Assembly (NCBI GenBank): GCA_965243345.1
Contig: CBDEUR010000003.1
Span: 2,480,001-2,544,000 of the forward strand
Direction: 5' to 3'
From: Bin52 sp965243345
GTDB taxonomy: Bacteria > Pseudomonadota > Alphaproteobacteria > Thalassobaculales > Thalassobaculaceae
DNA length: 64,000 bases
Positions 27,078-35,343 of this stretch are shown in pieces. The notes under the pieces were generated by a model. The model made no database searches and had not been told where the DNA came from. It saw only the letters and a list, made by a program, of their open reading frames with translations. The translations under genes and the position numbers were made by a program. Every line of letters starts with the position of its first letter. Position 1 is the first letter of the stretch.

Positions 27078-27491
27078 CCGGCCTGGCGTGCCGAGCAGCA
27101 TCAAAGCACCGGTCCGGGTGGCAGGGCTGGTCCGGGACAGACAGAAAGGTTGCTCACAAACCTGCGGGCAGGCGGGGATTTGACACTGCGGGGATCGCGT
27201 CCGGTGTACGGTCCCGATCCTGCGCGTCGGTCGAATCAGCCTGGGGCCCGGATCGGTATCACTTCGACGTTGACCTCACTGTGGCGCTTGCACCCGTCAG
27301 CTTCTTTCCAGGCATCAAGGCCGCGGGCCCACCCTCCCTCGGTTGTGCTGGCTGACTGTCGCTTGCGGCTGTCGCCTGCTCGGTGGGATTCGCGGCCTGC
27401 GAATGTTCGACCACGATCTCAAGCCAGCACCAGCCGGACGAACAGTCCACTACTGGTTTACATCTGTCGTCTATCAGATTACAGTGTGGGC
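27078..27491. other. 414-base gap before higB, no gene seen
   Basis: No frame shows family similarity. A perfect TTGACA occurs at 27180-27185 but is not followed by a good -10. Base composition is less GC-biased than in neighbouring genes from about 27400 on, continuing into higBA, which would fit transfer of the toxin-antitoxin module. The predicted higB promoter is at the right end. Confidence 0.5.
27457..27485 (+). promoter_or_regulatory. Predicted higBA promoter
   Basis: -35 TTTACA (27457-27462), 17-base spacer and -10 TACAGT (27480-27485). The higB ATG lies only six bases after the -10, so transcription would begin at or next to the start codon. No convincing ribosome site precedes higB. 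Prediction by eye. Confidence 0.4.
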
Positions 27492-27767
27492 ATGATAAAG
27501 TCCTTCGCGAACAATCAACTGAAGGCTCTGTGGGAAACAGGTAGGTCGAAGATCGACTCGCGAATGCACAGACGCATCCTGCGGCGGCTCGATGCTCTTG
27601 ACGTTGCGACAGCGCCTGAGGACATGAACCTTCCCGGATTCGGTTTCCATGCGTTGCGAGGTCACAACCCGACCCGCTTCTCGGTCCGTGTGAATGGGCC
27701 GTGGCGCATCACCTTTGGGTTCAGCGACGGCGACGCCTATTTGCTGGACTATGAACAATATCACTAG
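27492..27767 (+). CDS. higB: RelE-fold toxin, HigB family
   Basis: 91 aa, standard HigB size. Features: MIKSFANNQLKALWETG start, MHRRILRRLDALDVA helix, LPGFGFHALRG turn, RFSVRVNGPWRITFGF strand pair with basic/aromatic residues, and DYEQYH end. HigB toxins cut mRNA on the ribosome. Toxin precedes antitoxin, the usual hig order. The stop overlaps an AGGAGG ribosome site for the antitoxin gene nine bases downstream, which ties antitoxin translation to toxin translation. Confidence 0.92.
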   Translation: MIKSFANNQLKALWETGRSKIDSRMHRRILRRLDALDVATAPEDMNLPGFGFHALRGHNPTRFSVRVNGPWRITFGFSDGDAYLLDYEQYH

Positions 27768-27776
27768 GAGGCGAGG

Positions 27777-28091
27777 ATGAGCCCCAAGCCTGACCGCTGC
27801 CCGACGCATCCGGGCGAACTGCTCCGCGAGGATGTGATCCCGGCTACCGGGAAGTCGAAGGCCGAAATTGCCCGGATGCTCGGGGTTTCACGCCAGCATC
27901 TGCATGACCTCCTGGGCGAGCGCAAACCCGTCAGCCCCAAGGTTGCCGTTCGCCTCGCCAAGCTGTTCGGGAATACGCCGCTGTTCTGGATCAGGATGCA
28001 GGGTGCCTACGATGCATGGCATGCGGCCCGCGAGGTTGATGTCTCTGCTGTTCCGACGCTGAGCGCCGCTCCTGGAAGTTCGACTCCGTGA
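27777..28091 (+). CDS. higA: XRE-family antitoxin, HigA
   Basis: 104 aa. The start has the HigA signature CPTHPGELLREDVIPATGKS, followed by a helix-turn-helix (KAEIARMLGVSRQHLHDLLG) and the SPKVAVRLAKLFGNTPLFW dimerisation segment. It neutralises HigB and should repress the operon promoter. A strong AGGAGG site overlaps the end of higB, so antitoxin is well translated although it is second. Confidence 0.93.
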   Translation: MSPKPDRCPTHPGELLREDVIPATGKSKAEIARMLGVSRQHLHDLLGERKPVSPKVAVRLAKLFGNTPLFWIRMQGAYDAWHAAREVDVSAVPTLSAAPGSSTP

Positions 28092-28246
28092 TCCGTGTTG
28101 CAATCAACGGCGGCGCAGGAAGCAAACACAGGGGAGCGTCTTTCGCTCCGGAACGCCGTACATCCGTTTGTTGACTGGCTGAAAGCCTGTCAGTCAGGAC
28201 GGTAACGGCCAACACGCAACGACCGCTCTGACTGCGGGGAACGTCA

Positions 28247-28903
28247 ATGGCCACCGAAACCGACATCCGCAGGGAAATCATCGAGGCCTGCCTCGAACTC
28301 AATGCATCCGGGCTCAACCAGGGGACCTCCGGGAACATCTCGGTACGACACGGAGAGCGGATGCTGATCACGCCGTCGGCAATACCCTACCGCGACATGA
28401 CGCCCGGAATGATCGCATCGATGGACCTGTCGGGAGACATGACCGGGTCCTGGGACGGGCCGCATGCGCCCTCGAGCGAGTGGCGCATTCACTGGCTGCT
28501 CCTGAAGACCCGGAGCGACATGACGGCGGTGGTGCATGCCCACCCCCCGTACTGCACGGCACTCGCCATCCTGCGCCGGTCAATCCCGGCCTGCCACTAC
28601 ATGGTCGCGGCCTTCGGCGGAACAACGGTGCGCTGTGCCGGCTACCACACCTTCGGATCGGCGGAACTGGCGGAGCTGGCCATCGGGGCGCTGGAGGACC
28701 GGACCGCCTGCCTGCTTGCCAATCACGGCATGATTGCCGGGGGCCGCGGGCTCGCACAGGCGATGTGGCGGGCGGTGGAACTGGAGGCGATCGCACGCCA
28801 GTACCACCTCGCGCTGCAGGCGGGCGATCCGGTGATCCTCGGTGACCGGGAGATGGAGGAAACCATCGCCAGTTTCGCCGGCTACGGCGTTGCCGGTACA
28901 TAG
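28247..28903 (+). CDS. Class II aldolase/adducin family protein (L-fuculose-phosphate aldolase-like)
   Basis: 218 aa. Zinc-binding His97 and His99 (VVHAHPPY) and His160 (LLANHGM), phosphate-site GTSGNISVR (about 26-34) and catalytic Glu78 in SSEWRIH are present, so it should be active. Relatives cleave phosphorylated sugars or act on 3-oxo-4-phosphooxy acids (OtnC-like). It is the first gene of a run continuing with SDR, HyuA, HyuB and an M20 peptidase on the same strand, but 122 bases separate it from the SDR gene. Confidence 0.87.
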   Translation: MATETDIRREIIEACLELNASGLNQGTSGNISVRHGERMLITPSAIPYRDMTPGMIASMDLSGDMTGSWDGPHAPSSEWRIHWLLLKTRSDMTAVVHAHPPYCTALAILRRSIPACHYMVAAFGGTTVRCAGYHTFGSAELAELAIGALEDRTACLLANHGMIAGGRGLAQAMWRAVELEAIARQYHLALQAGDPVILGDREMEETIASFAGYGVAGT

Positions 28904-29025
28904 TGTTCCGCCATCATCCCGCTGATGGCGGCGAAGCGGGACCCGGACCCCGGCGGCGTCGGACTTGAACGAGCGGGGCGCGCCGTTCCACTATTCGCCC
29001 GGCGCACGCAGCTGCCGGAGCACAG

Positions 29026-29772
29026 ATGGATATCACCTTTCCGGGCAAGACCGTCCTCGTCACCGGTGCGGCGAGGGGGATCGGCACGGCCATCACCCAT
29101 GCCTTTGCCAGGGAAGGGGCCCGGGTGCACGCCACCGACATTGATGTCGCGGCCCTCGAACAGGTCGCGGCCGGCGCCCCGGCACCCGTCGAATGGCACC
29201 GGCTCGACGTCACCCGGTCACAGCAGGTCGACGACCTCGTGGCAACGATCGGGACGGTGGATATCGCGGTCCATGTGGCCGGAGGCGTGCTCGGGCAGAC
29301 TGCCGGCCCGCTGGAGAAACTGGCCGACGAGGACTGGCGCGCCATCCAGGCCGTCAACCTTGACGGCGCCTTCCACCTGTCCAGGGCGGTGACGCCGGGC
29401 ATGAAGGCACGGGCGAACGGCCGCATCCTGTTCATCTCGTCCGGGGCCGCGCTCAGGGTGTCAAAGACCGGCCTGCACAGCTACGGGACCGCGAAGACGG
29501 CGCTGCTCGGCCTCGCGCGACAGCTTTCCTCCGAACTCGGGCGCTTCGGGATAACGGTCAACACCGTCGCACCCGGTTTCATGCCCACCTCGCCCGACTA
29601 CGTGCGCCAGTGGGACTCCTACGGCCAGGCCGGACAGGAAGCCCTGGTCGAGAGCACCGCCATGCGCCGGCTGGGACAGCCCGACGACATTGCCGACGCG
29701 GTCCTGTTCCTTGCATCCGACCGTGCGAGCTGGATCACCGGCCAGACCCTGCCCGTGACCGGCGGACCGTGA
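29026..29772 (+). CDS. Short-chain dehydrogenase/reductase (SDR)
   Basis: 248 aa. TGAARGIG cofactor motif (residues 13-20), Asp ending beta-2 (ATDID, NAD preference), HVAGG in place of the usual NNAG, catalytic Ser in ISSGAALRVS, and YGTAK as the Tyr-Lys pair. The C-terminus WITGQTLPVTGG is typical of the FabG-like group. Its stop lies seven bases before the hyuA ATG, so it is probably cotranscribed with hydantoinase pair 2 and acts on its substrate or product. Confidence 0.87.
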   Translation: MDITFPGKTVLVTGAARGIGTAITHAFAREGARVHATDIDVAALEQVAAGAPAPVEWHRLDVTRSQQVDDLVATIGTVDIAVHVAGGVLGQTAGPLEKLADEDWRAIQAVNLDGAFHLSRAVTPGMKARANGRILFISSGAALRVSKTGLHSYGTAKTALLGLARQLSSELGRFGITVNTVAPGFMPTSPDYVRQWDSYGQAGQEALVESTAMRRLGQPDDIADAVLFLASDRASWITGQTLPVTGGP

Positions 29773-29779
29773 CGCGACG

Positions 29780-31861
29780 ATGACGGTCCCTGCGGACAGT
29801 CTGCTCGCCCTTGATGTCGGCGGCACCTTCACCGACGTGATCCTGGTCAACCGGGAGAGCGGCGAGTTCGCGATCGCCAAGACTCCCTCGGTTCCCGCCG
29901 CGCCCGCACGGGGATTTTTCTCCGGTGTCGACCGGGTGCTCGCGGAGGCCGGCGCCGGACCCGCCGATATCGCCTCGGTCCTGCACGGGTCCACAATCGT
30001 GACCAACGCCATACTCGAGAACACCGGCGCGCGGACCGGTCTGGTGACCACCGCGGGATTCCGGCACGTGCTGGCGATCGGCCGGGCAGAGATCCCGCGC
30101 GCCGCCAACCTGTTCTCGTGGGTCAAGCCGGAACGGCCGGTGCGGGCCCGGCACATCTTCGAGGTCCCGGGCCGGATCCGGCTCGACGGCAGCGAGGCGG
30201 TTCCGCTCGAGGAGGCCGTGCTCGATGCGGTTGCCGACGCGATCGCGGCCGCCGGACTGGACACCGTGGCGGTAGTGCTGCTGCATTCCTACGCCAATCC
30301 AGATCACGAGCGGCGGGTTGGCGCCAGGTTGCGCGCGCGGTTGCCCGATATCGACATCTCGCTCTCGGTCGACGTGCTGCCGGTCTTTCGCGAGTACGAA
30401 CGCACGGTGGCGACCACGCTCAACGCCAGGGTGCAGCCGGTGGTCGCGCGCTATGTCCGCGAGCTCGCTGCGGGGCTCGAGCAACGCGCCATCGGAGCGC
30501 CCCTGCTGCTCATGAAGTCGAACGGAGGGACCTGTCCGCCCGCCGAAGCCGCCCGGGCCCCGGTCTCGCTCGCCCTGTCCGGACCGGCGGCCGGAACGGC
30601 CGGAGCCGCCTGGCTCGGCCGGCTCGCCGGCTTCCCCGACCTGCTGACCATCGACATGGGCGGAACCAGCGCCGACGTGGGTCTGGTGCGCGGGAACGAG
30701 CCGGTGCGCACGACCGCAGGCGGGATCGGCCACCACCCGCTGTCGTTGCCGATGATCGACATCCACACCATCGGGGCCGGTGGCGGCTCGATCGCCTCGG
30801 TCACGGACGAGGGCGGGATCCGGGTCGGACCCGAGAGCGCCGGTGCGGATCCCGGACCCGCCTGTTACGGCGCCGGCGCGACCCGTCCGACGGTGACCGA
30901 CGCCAACCTGGTGCTCGGACGCATCCCGGCGTCGCTGCTGGACGGCGAGGTCACACTCGACCCCGACGCGGCCGAACGCGCCATCGACGAACATGTGGCC
31001 AGGCCCCTGGGCACATCGACCGGTGACGCCGCGCTTGGCATCATCAACCTGGTGAATGCCTCCATGACCGGTGCGCTCAAGGTGATGTCGGTCGAACGCG
31101 GACTGGACCCGATCGATTTCGCTCTGTCGGCATTCGGCGGCGCCGGCCCGGTGCATGCCGCCATGCTGATGCGCAGCCTCGGAACCGGCTGCGTCATGGT
31201 TCCACGCCATCCCGGCATCATGTGTGCCATCGGCCTGCTGGCAACCGATCTCAGGTACGACTTCGCGGTGACACGGCTGCAGCGGGCTGGAGACATCGAT
31301 CCCGTGCTGACGGGCGAAATCCTCGATGACCTCGCTGACCAGGCCGACCGGAGGCTCACCGCGGACGGGATACCGCCGGAACGCCGCCTGTGCCGGCGCG
31401 CCGCTGACATGAGGTATGCCCACCAGGGCGTGGAACTCACGGTGGGGCTCGCGGAGGGCCCGGTCAGCGCGGCAACACTCGAAGCCCTGGTCGAGGACTT
31501 CCATGCCCTGCACCAGCGCCTCTACACCTTCTCCGATCCGTCCGCGCCGGTCGAGATCGTGACACTCAGGCTCGAGGCATCCGGAAGCACCGGGGAGTTT
31601 GCGCTGCCCGAGGTCGCCCGCGCGGCGTCACCGAAGCCCGAACCGGCAACGGAACGCAGGGTCCGCCTGGACGGCCGGGCGGCAGTGCCGGTCCCGGTAT
31701 ACCGGCGCACCGCGCTGTGCGCCGGTCACGAGGTATCCGGACCGGCGATCATCGAACAGTTCGACTCCACCGCGGTCATCCTCGACGGCCAGAAGGCGAT
31801 GACCGACCGGTACGGGACCCTGGTCATCCGGGAAAGAACGAGCCGGGAGGGTGTGCCATGA
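29780..31861 (+). CDS. Hydantoinase/oxoprolinase A-type subunit (HyuA), copy 2
   Basis: 693 aa. LALDVGGTFTDVIL (about 9-22) and LLTIDMGGTSADVGLV are the two nucleotide motifs of the actin-like ATPase fold; HGSTIVTNAILE and FGGAGPVHA are also conserved. It is clearly divergent from copy 1: the insert after the first domain reads IPRAANLFSWVKPERP instead of VPDPYSIFSRRAAP, so the two likely act on different substrates. The stop overlaps the ATG of hyuB 2 by four bases. Confidence 0.9.
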   Translation: MTVPADSLLALDVGGTFTDVILVNRESGEFAIAKTPSVPAAPARGFFSGVDRVLAEAGAGPADIASVLHGSTIVTNAILENTGARTGLVTTAGFRHVLAIGRAEIPRAANLFSWVKPERPVRARHIFEVPGRIRLDGSEAVPLEEAVLDAVADAIAAAGLDTVAVVLLHSYANPDHERRVGARLRARLPDIDISLSVDVLPVFREYERTVATTLNARVQPVVARYVRELAAGLEQRAIGAPLLLMKSNGGTCPPAEAARAPVSLALSGPAAGTAGAAWLGRLAGFPDLLTIDMGGTSADVGLVRGNEPVRTTAGGIGHHPLSLPMIDIHTIGAGGGSIASVTDEGGIRVGPESAGADPGPACYGAGATRPTVTDANLVLGRIPASLLDGEVTLDPDAAERAIDEHVARPLGTSTGDAALGIINLVNASMTGALKVMSVERGLDPIDFALSAFGGAGPVHAAMLMRSLGTGCVMVPRHPGIMCAIGLLATDLRYDFAVTRLQRAGDIDPVLTGEILDDLADQADRRLTADGIPPERRLCRRAADMRYAHQGVELTVGLAEGPVSAATLEALVEDFHALHQRLYTFSDPSAPVEIVTLRLEASGSTGEFALPEVARAASPKPEPATERRVRLDGRAAVPVPVYRRTALCAGHEVSGPAIIEQFDSTAVILDGQKAMTDRYGTLVIRERTSREGVP

Positions 31862-33648
31862 ACTCCGGGACAGGCCCCAGGGTCGACCCCTTCACCATCG
31901 AGCTCGTCAAGGGCACGCTCAACGGCGCGCGGGCCGAGATGGAGGCACTGATCGCGCGCACGGCCATGTCGCCGTTCATCCGCGAAAAGAAGGACTATTT
32001 CACCGCGTTCCTGAACCCGGCGGGCGAACTCGTGGTGTCGACGGCGCTTACCCTGGCGGGCAACCTTGTCGACGCGGTGCTCGACGAGTTCCCGGCCCGA
32101 ACCATGCGGCCCGGCGACATCTACGCGTACAACGATGCCTACGGCACCGGCGGTGCGGTCAGTCATCTCCCCGACATGGCCTTCGTGATGCCGGTCTTTC
32201 ACCAGGGACGGCTGATCGCCTTCGTCGAGTCCTGGGGACACCTGTGGGACATCGGCGGCATGGTGGCCGGCTCGATCAGCCCGCATGCGACGTCGGTGTT
32301 CCAGGAGGGGATCATGATCCCTCCGGTCCGCCTGATGCGCGACGGGGTGGAGGCACGCGACATCATGCGGATCATCACCCGCAACTCGCGGTTCCCGGAC
32401 ATGCACGTGGGCGACATCAGGGCGATCATGGCCGCCTGCCGCCTCGGCGCGCGCAGGCTCGACGAGACCATCGCGCGCTACGGTGTCGGGCAGGTCGAAC
32501 TGGCGTTCGAGGCGATGCTGAGGGAAAGCGAGACCGCTCTGCGCAACAGGATCGCCGAGCGGATACCGGATGGAACCTGGGGGTTCCGGGACCGGATCGA
32601 CTCCGACGCTGTGAGCGAGCGGTCGTACTTCGTTGACCTCGAGTTGCGCAAGCAGGGCCGGTCGCTCACCCTCGACTTTTCCCGCTCCGACCGCCAGGCC
32701 GAGGGCCCGATCAACTTCCTGATGGACGACTCGGTACCGAAGTTCATGCTCGGGCTGTGGATGTGCATGGACGACCCGGGTATCGGGATGAACGGCGGGT
32801 TCGAACGCGCCGTCGATGCCATCGAGACCAGGCCGGGCACCCTGGTCGCGCCGCGGTCCCCGGCGCCGCTCGGCCTGCGCTCGCACACCATGATCCGGGT
32901 GACCAGCGCGCTGTTCGGCGTACTCGCGCAGGCCACCGGGGGCGATGCATCGGCCGCGCCGGCGGTCTACGTGCTCTACTACCTGCGCGGCCGCAGTGCC
33001 GGGCGGGAGGACACGCTGTGCATCGAGGGGCTCTCGGTCGGTTTCGGCGCCCGGACCTTCGCCGACGGGATCGACGCCGTCTATTACGTCGCCCAGGAGA
33101 ACTACCCTATCGAGTTTGCCGAAATGGAGTTCGGGGTGGAGATCGAGGCGTTCGGCATCCACCGCGATTCCGGCGGTGCCGGACGCTGGCGCGGAGGATG
33201 CGGCATCATCCGCGATGTCCGGGTGCTCGCGGACGAGGCGGAACTCGGCCTGCGTCTCGACAATTGCCGCCACCCGGCCTTCGGCGTCAACGGCGGTCAC
33301 AGCGGCCAGCCAGGCCGGGTCCTGGTCAACCCCGGGCAGCCCGACGAGCGGGACATCGCGACCATGAGCGACGGCACCCGCCTTCGCAGGGGCGACCTGC
33401 TGCGCATCATAACCCCGGGCGGGGGCGGGTGGGGTAATCCCGCGGAACGCCCGGTCGACCTGGTGCTTGATGATGTTCTCGACGGATTTGTGTCGAAACA
33501 GGCTGCAGAAGACATCTATGGTGTGGTGTTTCGAGGTGATGTCATCGATCACGACGAGACGCGCAGGCGGCGTGAAGCGCTGCCGCGGCCGGACGGCCTG
33601 TACCACCGGGGACACTACTACCACGCCGAGGCGGACCGCCGGGACTGA
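31858..33648 (+). CDS. Hydantoinase/oxoprolinase B-type subunit (HyuB), copy 2
   Basis: 596 aa, about 70 residues shorter than copy 1. Start VDPFTIELVKGTLNGARAEM, middle YNDAYGTGGAVSHLPDM and C-terminal ITPGGGGWGNPAERPVDLV are standard HyuB landmarks. The last two residue blocks (SKQAAEDIYGVVF) close the family domain. It pairs with HyuA 2, translationally coupled by a four-base overlap. Towards the 3' end (about 33460-33550) the base composition is visibly less GC-rich than in the rest of the gene. Confidence 0.9.
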   Translation: MNSGTGPRVDPFTIELVKGTLNGARAEMEALIARTAMSPFIREKKDYFTAFLNPAGELVVSTALTLAGNLVDAVLDEFPARTMRPGDIYAYNDAYGTGGAVSHLPDMAFVMPVFHQGRLIAFVESWGHLWDIGGMVAGSISPHATSVFQEGIMIPPVRLMRDGVEARDIMRIITRNSRFPDMHVGDIRAIMAACRLGARRLDETIARYGVGQVELAFEAMLRESETALRNRIAERIPDGTWGFRDRIDSDAVSERSYFVDLELRKQGRSLTLDFSRSDRQAEGPINFLMDDSVPKFMLGLWMCMDDPGIGMNGGFERAVDAIETRPGTLVAPRSPAPLGLRSHTMIRVTSALFGVLAQATGGDASAAPAVYVLYYLRGRSAGREDTLCIEGLSVGFGARTFADGIDAVYYVAQENYPIEFAEMEFGVEIEAFGIHRDSGGAGRWRGGCGIIRDVRVLADEAELGLRLDNCRHPAFGVNGGHSGQPGRVLVNPGQPDERDIATMSDGTRLRRGDLLRIITPGGGGWGNPAERPVDLVLDDVLDGFVSKQAAEDIYGVVFRGDVIDHDETRRRREALPRPDGLYHRGHYYHAEADRRD

Positions 33649-33707
33649 GCTGTACCGACCTGGCCAGGGCACGCCCATCATCCCTCGCACACGAAAGGAC
33701 CAACGCG

Positions 33708-34826
33708 ATGCAGACACCGGACGCAGCGGAACTGCTTGACGGCATCAACAGGTGGGCCGCCATCGAAAGCAAGACCGACGACGAGGCAGGCATCAACCGG
33801 ATGATGCACCAGGCCATGTCGGAGTTCCGAGACGCCGGCCTGGCGGTGCGGGAAATCGCCGGTCGGGACGGCCACGGCCCGCATTTCGAGGCGGCGGTTC
33901 CCTGGAACGACGAGCGTCCCGGGATCGCGGTCCTGTGTCATCTCGACACGGTCCACCCGGCGGGCACGCTTGAGCGCAACCCGCTGCGGACCGAGGGCGA
34001 CCGCGCCTACGGCCCGGGCATCTACGACATGAAGGGCGGGGTCCACCTGGCGCTCAACGCCATCCGAACCCTGATCGATGCCGGCACGCCGACGCCGCTG
34101 CCGATCCGGTTCCTGGTGGTCTCGGACGAAGAGGTCGGAAGCCCGACGTCACGCGCACATATCGAGGCCATCGCCGAGCGGTCGACCTACGTGCTTGTGA
34201 CCGAACCGGCGCGCGACGGCGGCAGGGTCGTGACCGGGCGCAAGGGATCGGCGCGCATGAAGCTCATGGCTCACGGCGTTCCGTCTCACTCCGGCACCCG
34301 CCACCAGGACGGGTCGAGCGCGGTGCTCGAGATCGCACGCCAGATCGTCGCGATCGAGGCCATGACCGACTACGAGCAGGGCGTCACATTGAACGTCGGC
34401 ATGGTCAACGGCGGCAGCGGCGTGAACGTCGTGCCGGAATTCTGCACCGCGGAGATCGACATCAGGGTGGTCCGGCCCGAGGATGGCGATGCGACCGTGG
34501 CGAGGATCCGGAACCTCGCATCCAATGATTCCTCGGTACGGCTGACGGCTTCCGGAGGCATGAACCGGCCGCCCTACAGGAAGTCGAACTCGGTGGCAGC
34601 ACTGTTCGAGCACGCCCGCGGCCTTGCGGCCGAACTCGGGTTCGAGCTGGAGGATACCTTTACCGGCGGCGGCAGCGACGGGAACTTCACCGCCGCAATT
34701 GCGCCGACCCTTGACGGTCTCGGCGTCGACGGCGCCGGCGCCCACACAATGGAAGAACATCTCCTCATCCCGTCCCTGGTCCCGCGCTTGCTGCTGCTGC
34801 GCCGCCTGTTCCAGACCTTGCAGTAG
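33708..34826 (+). CDS. M20 family metallopeptidase (CPG2/ArgE-DapE-like)
   Basis: 372 aa. Di-zinc site residues: His78 and Asp80 (CHLDTVHP), Asp107 (GIYDMKGG), general base Glu141-Glu142 (SDEEVGS), Glu166 (TEPA) and a late His in GAHTMEEH. The dimerisation domain is inserted after about residue 180. This is the glutamate carboxypeptidase G2 pattern rather than the carbamoylase (HyuC) pattern. It could hydrolyse the amide product formed by HyuA/HyuB 2, whose genes end 59 bases upstream; that link is inference. Confidence 0.88.
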   Translation: MQTPDAAELLDGINRWAAIESKTDDEAGINRMMHQAMSEFRDAGLAVREIAGRDGHGPHFEAAVPWNDERPGIAVLCHLDTVHPAGTLERNPLRTEGDRAYGPGIYDMKGGVHLALNAIRTLIDAGTPTPLPIRFLVVSDEEVGSPTSRAHIEAIAERSTYVLVTEPARDGGRVVTGRKGSARMKLMAHGVPSHSGTRHQDGSSAVLEIARQIVAIEAMTDYEQGVTLNVGMVNGGSGVNVVPEFCTAEIDIRVVRPEDGDATVARIRNLASNDSSVRLTASGGMNRPPYRKSNSVAALFEHARGLAAELGFELEDTFTGGGSDGNFTAAIAPTLDGLGVDGAGAHTMEEHLLIPSLVPRLLLLRRLFQTLQ

Positions 34827-34931
34827 CCGGTCGCGCCATCCGGGACATGTGCGGTGGCGACCGGTGACGCGGTGCCTGCCCCCGTGCCATAGTCCGACGC
34901 GCGCCGCCTCTCGCACCTCCAGGCCCTGTAC

Positions 34932-35330
34932 ATGCAGCATCCCGACCAGAGCCAGCGTCTTGACAAGTGGCTGTGGTGTGCCCGGTTCATGAAGAGCCGC
35001 AGCCTCGCTCACAAGCTGCTCGGCTCCGGAAGGCTGCGGCTTTCGGGCAAGGTGGTCACCAAGGGACACCAGCTGGTCCGCCCCGGCGATGTCCTGACTT
35101 TCCCGCAGGGACCGTTGCTGAGGGTGGTCAGGGTGCTGGAACTCGCCGAACGCCGCGGCCCCGCCCCTGTCGCCCGTACCCTGTACGAGGACCTGGAACC
35201 GGTGGAGAACCAGATCAAGCGGCGGGACCCGGTCGAGTTTCCGGCCCGGCCGGCCCGGCGTGCGGCGGGAGACGGGAGACCGACCAAGGAACAGCGGCGC
35301 GCGACCGACCGCCTCATGGGACGCAGGTAA
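34932..35330 (+). CDS. hslR: S4-domain RNA-binding protein (Hsp15-like)
   Basis: 132 aa. N-terminal S4 domain: QRLDKWLWCARFMKSRSLAHKL, GSGRLRLSGKVV, and VRPGDVLTF; then a basic tail rich in Arg and Pro (KRRDPVEFPARPARRA). Hsp15 binds free 50S subunits with stalled nascent chains. In many alphaproteobacteria the equivalent gene follows the SUV3-like helicase gene; here it stands alone, followed 13 bases later by an MFS gene. The assignment to HslR rather than another short S4 protein is by size and motif. Confidence 0.82.
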   Translation: MQHPDQSQRLDKWLWCARFMKSRSLAHKLLGSGRLRLSGKVVTKGHQLVRPGDVLTFPQGPLLRVVRVLELAERRGPAPVARTLYEDLEPVENQIKRRDPVEFPARPARRAAGDGRPTKEQRRATDRLMGRR

Positions 35331-35343
35331 CAGGCATCTGTCC

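Noticed and set aside
24666..27104. 812-codon minus-strand frame opposite the TRAP permease
   Set aside because: Composition is dominated by His, Arg, Gln and Asp as expected for the shadow of a hydrophobic gene; no domain visible.
28171..28205. TTGACT-based promoter before the class II aldolase gene
   Set aside because: No acceptable -10 at 16-18 bases.
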